From a virus: a stretch of 64,000 nucleotides of DNA. Shown piece by piece: positions 1-7,800 of the stretch. The notes beneath the pieces were generated by a model. It worked only from the letters and a program-made list of their open reading frames with translations. It did not search any database and had not been told where the DNA came from. The DNA is taken from the IMG/VR virus record IMGVR_UViG_3300042482_000702, positions 199,355 to 263,354 of that record, one strand, 5' to 3'. The number at the start of each line of letters is the position of its first letter. Position 1 is the first letter of the stretch. The position numbers and the translations under genes were made by a program.

Positions 1-824
1 AAGTCATTATACGGAATACTTGTCATATCTTGGAATAATAAATATTTAGAGTAATGACCATGGTCTAACATTAGTTCTTTTGTTGGTGTGTTAGCCATTA
101 TATTTGTATTGGTGTGGTATCCAAATACATTAGGGTTAGTTCCAACCCAAGTAACAACAGATGGAAGATTTAATGATGCCGCAATGTGCATAACACTTGA
201 ATCTATTAATAATCGTTTTTTAGATAAACTCAATAAAATTGCAATACTTCTAAAATCATCTAACGCTTGTAAAGTGTCTTCATAAACAAATTGGTCTTCT
301 CTTTTAATGTGAAGAATTGCGTAATCATTTTTAAAATATCTAATCACTTCCTCTATTGTTGGTTGAGGTATATCACGAGTCCAACTATATTTTAAAGGTT
401 GTCCTACAGCACCACCATTTGGTTGTATAACCATAATTGGTTTATCCACTTTATAGAATTGTGTGAAGTATTGTTTTTCGGCTTCAGATATAAAAATTTC
501 AGGTAATTCACCTCTATACTCAACACCAAACATTTCACACCAAATCTGAATTAAGTGTTTAGATTCCGTAATGTAATCTGATGTTTGATATGGTTCACCA
601 ACAAACACTTTGGCGTCTTGGTCCATAATGTACTTAGCGTACAGCCCTGATAATTGTCCGTGATTTAATACCTTGTTCATATTTGGATTGTTAATAAAAA
701 CATCCGGAAAACCAGTTACTACAATTATATAACCGTCAGGGTATTGTCTTCTAATGGCTTTTAATACGGCGGTTCCCATTACGGATTTCCCCAATCCACC
801 TTCTATTGAAAATATTATATTCAT
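1..824 (-). CDS. Glycosyltransferase family 9-like protein, 3' end outside the window
   Basis: An open frame starts with ATG at 822-824 and runs off the left edge, so about 274 codons are visible. The N-terminus has a Gly-rich loop (IEGGLGKSVMGTAVLKAI) followed by a beta strand, as in the ADP-heptose:LPS heptosyltransferase (GT9, GT-B fold) family. Near residues 132-150 it reads IQPNGGAVGQ, and near 202-225 LLIDSSVMHIAASLNLPSVV, which matches the GT9 donor-binding pattern (D-S/T, HIA, A-L, P). It lies 12 bases downstream of the APS kinase gene on the same strand, so the two are probably co-transcribed. Family membership is fairly secure; donor and acceptor cannot be read. A role in host or virion glycan modification is inference. 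Confidence 0.7.
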   Translation of the reverse strand, partial: MNIIFSIEGGLGKSVMGTAVLKAIRRQYPDGYIIVVTGFPDVFINNPNMNKVLNHGQLSGLYAKYIMDQDAKVFVGEPYQTSDYITESKHLIQIWCEMFGVEYRGELPEIFISEAEKQYFTQFYKVDKPIMVIQPNGGAVGQPLKYSWTRDIPQPTIEEVIRYFKNDYAILHIKREDQFVYEDTLQALDDFRSIAILLSLSKKRLLIDSSVMHIAASLNLPSVVTWVGTNPNVFGYHTNTNIMANTPTKELMLDHGHYSKYLLFQDMTSIPYND

Positions 825-836
825 ATTTGTTTTTTT

Positions 837-1283
837 TTAATTGTTTAATATTTTTTTTATACATTCATTAACACCAATACTTGTTGTGTCAATATCAATA
901 AAGTTTTCTGTTGGAGGTTCATAGTCATCAACAAACAAATTCTCCCTACCTCTAATTTCGGATGTGTGAACATAAATCTCTGTGATTTTTCTACCCATCT
1001 TTTTTTTAAATTTATCTCTTTGGTCTTTATATGGTGATACTAATGAAACAACAATATTAACACTTTGAGAACTGAGATATTGGGACATTTGTTGAGCAAG
1101 TTGAATATTTTTTCTTCTACCATCTTCAGAATAATCTTTATTATCAAATAAATCTCTAATATCATCACCATCAATGTGGAAACATAATTCCCTTTTAATA
1201 TCAATAAGTGATGAAGATAATTCTTTTCCCAATGTTGTTTTACCAGCGCCCGGCTGACCTGTTATCCAATATATGTTAGACAT
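837..1283 (-). CDS. cysC: Adenylylsulfate (APS) kinase-like protein
   Basis: 148 residues. APS kinase phosphorylates adenylylsulfate to PAPS, the universal sulfate donor. Visible signatures are a P-loop near residues 9-16 (GQPGAGKT), HIDGDDIRDLF (the D-G-D-x-x-R motif), GRRKNIQLAQ (the G-R-x-x-N-I motif) and SPYKDQRD (the S-P-Y-x-x-x-R segment), all in family order. A longer frame begins at 1364, but it lies inside the sulfotransferase gene. The start at 1283 places MSNIYWITG directly before the P-loop and overlaps the upstream stop by 8 bases (ATGTCTAA), a typical translational coupling. Somewhat shorter than bacterial CysC. The sulfotransferase neighbour strongly supports PAPS synthesis as its role. 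Confidence 0.85.
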   Translation of the reverse strand: MSNIYWITGQPGAGKTTLGKELSSSLIDIKRELCFHIDGDDIRDLFDNKDYSEDGRRKNIQLAQQMSQYLSSQSVNIVVSLVSPYKDQRDKFKKKMGRKITEIYVHTSEIRGRENLFVDDYEPPTENFIDIDTTSIGVNECIKKILNN

Positions 1284-2097
1284 ACCCAAAATAATCATAA
1301 AACCATTTATAATGATTCTTAATGTTGGTTGATAATTCATAACCCAATATATCCAAATAATCATCCGGTAATTTTCTAAATTCTTTTCTCAATACATGGT
1401 CACCATATATACCGTGAACAACATCATTTTCGTTTGTCACCTGTTCGATATATTCAAAATTGTGTTCTTGATACATTGGTTGTCCAACATAGTCGTAAAA
1501 TCGTTTTAATTCTCTTTCAGGGTTATCCATCAAATCCTCGTATCTAATAAATAAAATTTTAGTATGAAGTCCTTGTTGGAAGATATCTTGTAGTCGGTCT
1601 AATGTCACACCAACCGGTGGACCACTAGCCCAAATATCTATTCGTTTGTTTACAGTTGTTCCAACCAATTCGTTTGGGTTCTGTATATGATTTTCTTTGT
1701 GGGGGTTTTTTCTGAAGTTTTTTTCCATTGAGGAATAGACACATCTAATGTCTCTAACCATACAAACAATCTTTGGGTCTTCTTTGAATAAACTCAATAG
1801 ATTGTAATTAATACCCCACCCTCGACTCTTGTCTAACACATATGGTTTATCTGTTAATTCCTCAAAGAATCCTTGAATCCCTTTTCTACAAAAATTAATG
1901 AATGCTTTTTCCATTAATTTGGGGTCTTGTGCTCTAATTTCTTGAGAACCATTATAATGATTTTTAGCTCCCGATACCAACTCAATTAATCCTGAAGTTG
2001 GGGTTACGTAAAATTGGGGGTTTTGTCCGATTAAATTTTGAAATAGGGTTGACCCTGCTCTAGGTAGAGAAGAGTTAAAAAAGATTATCTTATCCAT
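1276..2097 (-). CDS. PAPS-dependent sulfotransferase
   Basis: 273 residues. The N-terminal FFNSSLPRAGSTLFQNLIG is the 5'-phosphosulfate-binding loop of the sulfotransferase fold (a P-loop-like P-R-x-G-S/T-T/S). The segment MVRDIRCVYSSM near residues 115-127 fits the 3'-phosphate-binding motif (R, D-x-R, S). The C-terminal part contains ILFIRYEDLMDNPERELKRFYDYVG, typical of Sulfotransfer_1/3 proteins (R-Y-E-D-L, N-P). It would transfer sulfate from PAPS to a sugar, lipid or peptide hydroxyl; the acceptor is not readable. It is translationally coupled to the APS kinase gene, giving a complete make-and-use PAPS pair. High confidence for the family, low for the substrate. Confidence 0.85.
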   Translation of the reverse strand: MDKIIFFNSSLPRAGSTLFQNLIGQNPQFYVTPTSGLIELVSGAKNHYNGSQEIRAQDPKLMEKAFINFCRKGIQGFFEELTDKPYVLDKSRGWGINYNLLSLFKEDPKIVCMVRDIRCVYSSMEKNFRKNPHKENHIQNPNELVGTTVNKRIDIWASGPPVGVTLDRLQDIFQQGLHTKILFIRYEDLMDNPERELKRFYDYVGQPMYQEHNFEYIEQVTNENDVVHGIYGDHVLRKEFRKLPDDYLDILGYELSTNIKNHYKWFYDYFGYV

Positions 2098-2147
2098 AAA
2101 TTATAACATATATTTGTGTTAATAATAAATGGATGTTGAATTGTTGT

Positions 2148-2179
2148 AAACCCTATTGAAGTAATTTTTAATAGGGTTT
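2148..2179 (-). terminator. Perfect 10-bp inverted repeat, likely terminator
   Basis: AAACCCTATT (2148-2157) and AATAGGGTTT (2170-2179) are exact inverse complements with a 12-base loop. It lies between the end of the small membrane-protein gene and the start of the sulfotransferase gene, both on the minus strand. The following T-run is weak, so intrinsic termination is probable rather than certain. Confidence 0.5.
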
Positions 2180-2238
2180 ATTCGAAAAAATAAAGTGGTC
2201 TTGTCCTCTCCGACCAGCCAATTCCCGTAGCAACCACC

Positions 2239-2502
2239 TTATAGTAATATTGTTCCGATGATAGCACCTAATGTTGTGAAGGCGATGTCATAGTAATCAA
2301 AAGGGGCTTCGTGATATTTTCCATGATACCATTCCCAAACAAACCCTATTACATATCCAAATAGACCTGCAACAAATGCCTGTCCAATCTTTCCGATGTC
2401 AAAGGAGGGGTCGTATTTTATTAATAACCAAATAAATGGTGTCACTATTAAAGCACCACCAAGTATGTGTAGGTAATATCGCTGTTTAAAAAAATTATTC
2501 AT
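2239..2502 (-). CDS. Small integral membrane protein
   Basis: 87 residues with three hydrophobic spans: about 12-28 (HILGGALIVTPFIWLLI), 40-55 (GQAFVAGLFGYVIGFVW) and 70-87 (DIAFTTLGAIIGTILL, ending at the C-terminus). The W-E-W-Y and D-x-x-D...G-A-x-x-G arrangement resembles small VanZ-like or phage membrane proteins of unknown role. Its place at the end of the tail-fibre block and its size would suit a holin or other lysis or superinfection membrane protein, but no lysozyme or spanin lies beside it. Function unknown. Confidence 0.6.
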   Translation of the reverse strand: MNNFFKQRYYLHILGGALIVTPFIWLLIKYDPSFDIGKIGQAFVAGLFGYVIGFVWEWYHGKYHEAPFDYYDIAFTTLGAIIGTILL

Positions 2503-2507
2503 AAATT

Positions 2508-2681
2508 TTAATTATTATTGTTTATATAAGGTTGTTCGTCATACCAAGTCCATCCATCGACGGGGTAAGTGTAAGTATCTTTTAATTCTTTTTCTAATGT
2601 ATAGTTGGGTGCGTAAATAGCATTTGGCGCATATTGCCAATTCCCATCTTCTAGTTTATAAAATCCTGATGTATTTTCCAT
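2508..2681 (-). CDS. Small hypothetical protein, 57 residues
   Basis: Starts with ATG at 2679-2681 (MENTSGFYKLEDGNWQYAPN) and stops at 2508, exactly filling the gap between the LRR protein (start 4866, stop 2686) and the small membrane protein. It is aromatic-rich, with two W-x-Y type segments (GNWQYAPNAIYAPNY and YPVDGWTWYD). The sharp fit between neighbours and protein-like composition support a real gene. It was not recognised. Its place directly downstream of a fibre gene would suit a fibre chaperone or tip protein, which is inference. Confidence 0.55.
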   Translation of the reverse strand: MENTSGFYKLEDGNWQYAPNAIYAPNYTLEKELKDTYTYPVDGWTWYDEQPYINNNN

Positions 2682-2685
2682 ATTT

Positions 2686-4866
2686 TTAAAATGTTACTGT
2701 CCAGCCTTTATTTGTTGCAATTGTTTTTGTGCAACCTGCTACTCCTGTGCAACCTGTTATATTAATTGTTTTTGTTGTTACTGTTGTTAAGTCTGTGAAT
2801 AACTGATTCAACGCTGCTATATCTAAATCACAATAAGAAACATTTATTTGTGGTGATGTTCCTGTCCATTGTCCTGCTCCTGTATTTAAAAGTCTTAGAC
2901 TATTTAGTCTACTGAAGTTTGTTGCACTGGTACCGTTAATTGCTAATAACGAGAATGGACAACTAAAACTTAGTGATGGTAGTCGGTTGGCTTGAGTAAT
3001 AACACCAGCTGATACTAGAGGTGTAGCTGTTAAACTACCTAATTTATTTAGATTATTTATTGTAGTTAGGTTACTGCATTGAGCAAATATAGAGGTTAAT
3101 GTAGTTAGTGCTGATGTTTGAGTTGTTGGTAATGTTAATGTCTGTAAATTAACACATTGTACAAATGCTGATGCAAAGGTTGTTAAGGATGCAGAAACTG
3201 TTGCCGGCATTGTTATGGAAGTTAGTGACCAACAACCATTAAAGGTATTAAGAAAAGTTGTACAACCATTCATACTAGTTGGCATTGTAACTGAGGATAG
3301 AGATTCACAAGTATTAAAACAGTTAGCTGCAGTAGTTACCAAATTCATTGTTGATGGAAAAGCTACACTAGTAAGTAGTAAACAATTCTGGAATGTTGTT
3401 GATAATGATGTTGCTGCTGTCATGCTGGTAGGCATCGTTATAGATTCTAATTTGTTACATCCCAAACACATAGACGCCATTGAGGTAATACTGTTTTGAG
3501 TATTATTTGGAAGAGCTATTGTTTTTAAATTAATACAATTTTGAAAAGCAGTACTTAAACTGGTTATTGTCCATCCAGACGGTATTGTTATTGAAGGTAA
3601 TACATAACAGCTATCAAACATTCCGGCCATTCCAATAGTTGCTCCAACTGTTGTTGGTAGGGTAACAGATGTTAGTAGATAACATCCACTAAAACAACTA
3701 GTAGCGACAGTCAAATTCGCCATCCCTGATTGAAAAACAACTCTTGTTAGTGACTCGCATCCAAGAAAGCAACTAGATAATGCTGAAGCATTAAAGTTTG
3801 TTGGAAAAGTTATAGTCTTTAAATTAACAACACCATTAAATGTTGAGGTTAGGTTATATACGGCATTACTTGAGCAGGTTGATGGTAGATATACGTTCTG
3901 TAAACTAGTACATGACGGGTTAAATGCTGTGGTAAGGTTTACTGCTGTTGCGGGGCTGGCTGGTGATGGTAGTGATGTAAATTTAACCCACTGTAGTGAG
4001 CGACAAGAACCAAACGCACTCTCTAAACTTACTACTAAATTAATACTAGGTAAGGTAATATTTTTTAAACTAGCACAGTTTTGAAATGCTGTTAGTAGGG
4101 TTGTACAACTATTTAATGTTGTTGGGAATAATACTGTTCTAAGATTTATACAACCATTAAATGTAAGAGTTAAGTTAGTTATGGTAGTAGCATTTGATGG
4201 CAGTACTATATCTCGTAGATTAGTACAACTATTACACATGCTTGTTAAATTAGTTAATGAATCGGCAGATGTTGGCATCACAATTTTATATAAACTACCA
4301 CAGTTCATAAACATAGCTACCATTTGAGTTGTCCAAGCAACTGAAGAAGGTAGTTTTACATATTCCAATAATTCAAAAGTGGAAACTGAAGTTGTACCAC
4401 CAGCAGAAGAAAAATAAGTACCGGTTAATTCTGTTGTATTACAAGTGTTATCCCCAAAATACGCCTCTAACAATCCAACATTATAATAAATAGCACCTCC
4501 GGTAACCGTAAAATTAGACAAATGTTTGGCGTTAGTTATGACACAGGTTGCGTCACCATATATTCTTATTTTAAATGTGTTATACCCTCTATAACAAGGA
4601 GTACCTCCTGTTGAATAGACGTGTTCAGTTGTTGTAGAGGTAATAGTTGATATTGTATCTACGGTACCATCTCCCCAATCAATATAAATATTTCCTGAAG
4701 TTCTTGTAAATGTGGTTTGAATTGCAAATGCCTTCGCACTTGTATCGGCAACTAAAAACTGAACCTCATTTGCGGTGTCAGTAATTGTTATCCAGTCAGA
4801 AGGTCTTACCCAATCAGATGGTGTTGCAATTGGCGCTATTGAATTTATTGGTACATTAAAAGCCAT
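2686..4866 (-). CDS. BspA-like leucine-rich-repeat surface or tail protein
   Basis: 726 residues. After an N-terminal region with a PKD-like strand (IYIDWGDGTVDTI, about residues 61-75) there are roughly twenty repeats of about 23 residues of the form L-x-x-V/I-x-L/M-P-x-x-x...L-x-x-x-F-x-x-C/N-x-x-L, the BspA/LRR_5 type pattern. Many repeats carry Cys in the N-C / S-C position. The C-terminus ends in ITGCTGVAGCTKTIATNKGW. BspA-type repeats bind host-surface ligands, so a receptor-binding or adhesin role on the virion is likely. It starts 4 bases after the stop of the upstream fibre gene, so the two are co-transcribed. Confidence 0.75.
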   Translation of the reverse strand: MAFNVPINSIAPIATPSDWVRPSDWITITDTANEVQFLVADTSAKAFAIQTTFTRTSGNIYIDWGDGTVDTISTITSTTTEHVYSTGGTPCYRGYNTFKIRIYGDATCVITNAKHLSNFTVTGGAIYYNVGLLEAYFGDNTCNTTELTGTYFSSAGGTTSVSTFELLEYVKLPSSVAWTTQMVAMFMNCGSLYKIVMPTSADSLTNLTSMCNSCTNLRDIVLPSNATTITNLTLTFNGCINLRTVLFPTTLNSCTTLLTAFQNCASLKNITLPSINLVVSLESAFGSCRSLQWVKFTSLPSPASPATAVNLTTAFNPSCTSLQNVYLPSTCSSNAVYNLTSTFNGVVNLKTITFPTNFNASALSSCFLGCESLTRVVFQSGMANLTVATSCFSGCYLLTSVTLPTTVGATIGMAGMFDSCYVLPSITIPSGWTITSLSTAFQNCINLKTIALPNNTQNSITSMASMCLGCNKLESITMPTSMTAATSLSTTFQNCLLLTSVAFPSTMNLVTTAANCFNTCESLSSVTMPTSMNGCTTFLNTFNGCWSLTSITMPATVSASLTTFASAFVQCVNLQTLTLPTTQTSALTTLTSIFAQCSNLTTINNLNKLGSLTATPLVSAGVITQANRLPSLSFSCPFSLLAINGTSATNFSRLNSLRLLNTGAGQWTGTSPQINVSYCDLDIAALNQLFTDLTTVTTKTINITGCTGVAGCTKTIATNKGWTVTF

Positions 4867-4870
4867 TTAA

Positions 4871-7800
4871 TTATGTTGTTTGTGTTATTATAATATCTAC
4901 CGTCATATTTGCGTCAGGTGGAAATTGAGAGTAAAATGTTGCGACTCCTGAAGCAACACCTACATAAGGTAATACTTGTGCGTTATACGCTGTTAGATAA
5001 CTTGCATTTTGTGGTGTGACAGATACATCACAATTTGCGGTAATATTTACATTACTGAATGAGTATGTGTAATATCCTGACACTAATGTCCACGATGATG
5101 CGGTTAATGTTTGACCTGTAAGTTTAATTGGTGTTGAACCTCCACCACCTGAACTTGTTCCACTAGTACCTGACATTCCTGATGTTCCCGCAATACCATT
5201 TTCTCCTGATGTCCCTGATGAACCACTAACCCCTATTCCACTTGTTCCACTAGAACCTGCGGCTCCTGATGTTCCTGAAGAACCGCTATTACCAGTACTA
5301 CCAGATGTTGTTACTAATAAACCATTTGCTCCAACACAGATTGAACATCCCGATGAACCAGTGAAACTACAAACAGATAAGTCATTAACAAATGTTGTAC
5401 ACGCTCTATTCGCTGTTATATTACTACCTATGATGTTAGAATGAGGAAAGGAAGATGATATTGTGTTTAATTGACCACCAAGGATTGATGAATAAGAACT
5501 AGAAACAGAATTACAACAACCACCACCGACTGTTGACAAAGGGCTAAAAGTTTTATTACCTTTACCACCAGCAATTGTTGAACAATTTCCACAACTAGCG
5601 TTACCATAACCACCACCAATAAATGATGTTGTCCCCGATGCAATGTTACTTATACCACCAACAACAACAGACGCACATCCAAAAGCTGTGTTACCAATAT
5701 AAGTCAAAGGGTCCCAAAATCCACCACCAACGAATGAATAGTAACCTAAAGCACAATTACCTTTACCACCACCAATTGTTGAGGAACGACCACAAGCCCT
5801 ATTACTCCTACCACCCGCAATTGTTGAGTAGTAACCGTTGGCATGATTAGCATCACCCCCTCCAACTGTTGATATATACTTAGCACAATTATTAGAACCA
5901 CCAGCGATTGTTGCAGTTGAACACGTAGTATAATTACCCTGACCACCACCAATGGTTGAGATACTACCGCTACAAATATTATTACTATAACCACCACCAA
6001 TTGTTGTATAAGCACCTGAACCTGTCTTATTACGACAACCACCACCAATAGTTTGATTAAGATAAGAGGTAACATTATAGGCACCACCACCAATGGTTGA
6101 ACAATGTCCCGTTGCAGAGTTTTTAAATCCACCACCAACTGTTGAGGTATTTCCTGAAGAAATATTAAAATGACCACCACCGATGGTTGTATGAACTCCA
6201 CCGACAGTGTTACAACGACCTCCACCAATGGTTGTAAAACCAACATAAGGAGTTGAGGTATTACAATAACCTCCTCCTATTGTATTACCACCAGTATTTA
6301 AACTAACCCCTCCATATACGTTTGTATTAATAGTATTTTTATTTCCACCGTTAATAACATCACCTATTCTTGGAGATGTATTATTATAGTTTTGTGATGG
6401 AAATATTCTGTTACAACAACCACCACCGATAAATGATGTTGTTCCTGACGATACATTATTTTGACCTCCAACAACTGTCGAAAAATTACATGATGCAGTA
6501 TTTCCACTACCCGCTAATGCGGCTGAAAAACACGATGATGCTGTATTATTAACACCACATCTAATAGTCGAATTAACACCTGTTCCGGTAATGATTATAC
6601 TATCACCACCTCCACCACCAGAAGCAACAGGAATTAATAAACCATTTGCTCCAACACAGATTGAACATCCAGATGACCCAGTAAAACTACAAACAGATAA
6701 GTCATTAACAAATGTTGTACAAGTTCTATTTGCGGTTATATTACTACCTATGATGTTAGAATGAGGAAAGGAAGATGATATTGTGTTTAATTGACCACCA
6801 AGGATTGATGAAAAATTACCACAAACAACATTACGAAAACCACCATTAATGGTATTACATCCATATTCAGGAAATATATTGTTACAATAACCACCATTAA
6901 TGGTATTACCACCAACAATATTATATGCACCACTATTTGAGTGGATAGTATTACAACCACCTCCTCCAATAATATTTGGTATAATACTATAAAGATTACC
7001 GTTAGTGGTAAAATTACAAATAGTGTTACAACATCCACCACCAATTGTTGAGTTATCAGCAATAGCTCTATTTAATACACCACCGCCAATTGTAATATTA
7101 CATCCAACAACTGTTCCGGTACAAGATGTGTTTGTAAAAGTGAGTGTTTGTCCGGCAGTAAAATAAGTGTTTGTTGGGATTTTTGTAAGTCCCGATGAAT
7201 AGTTTACACCATACGTACAAGATATAACCGCAACACAATTAACCCATTTATTTGTTTGGTTGTAAACCATTAATGTTGTTGAGTAAGGGGTAAATTGACT
7301 AACAAGATTACCTGAAACATATATATATGCACCATTAACACAAACGGAGTTAAATCTTGGTGTGTTTGAAATAAAATTCATTACTCCACCACCAATAGTT
7401 GACACAGGACCTTTTGATATATTACCTTGACCACCACCAATAACTGAACAACCATTAAATATGATATTATCACCTCCTCCTCCAATTGTTGAGGTATTAC
7501 CAGACGAGATATTACTAATACCTCCACCAACTGTTGAACAATTACCTGTTGCGCGGTTACTTATACCACCACCAATAAATGATGTTGTTCCTGATGCAAC
7601 ATTACCTAGTCCACCAACAACAGCAGACGCAAATCCGAAAGCTGTGTTACTAATATAAGTTGTACCCTCTCTACATCCACCACCAACGAATGAATAGTCA
7701 CCTAAAGCACAGTTATACCACCCACCACCAATTGTTGAAGATTTCCCACATGCTTTATTACTTCTACCACCACCAATTGTTGAGTAGAAACCTTTGGCAC

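Noticed and set aside
2186-2240. A tRNA gene from the AAGGTGGT and ACCACTT pairing
   Set aside because: No TTCRA T-loop, no anticodon arm of the right size and no CCA; the pairing has a bulge.
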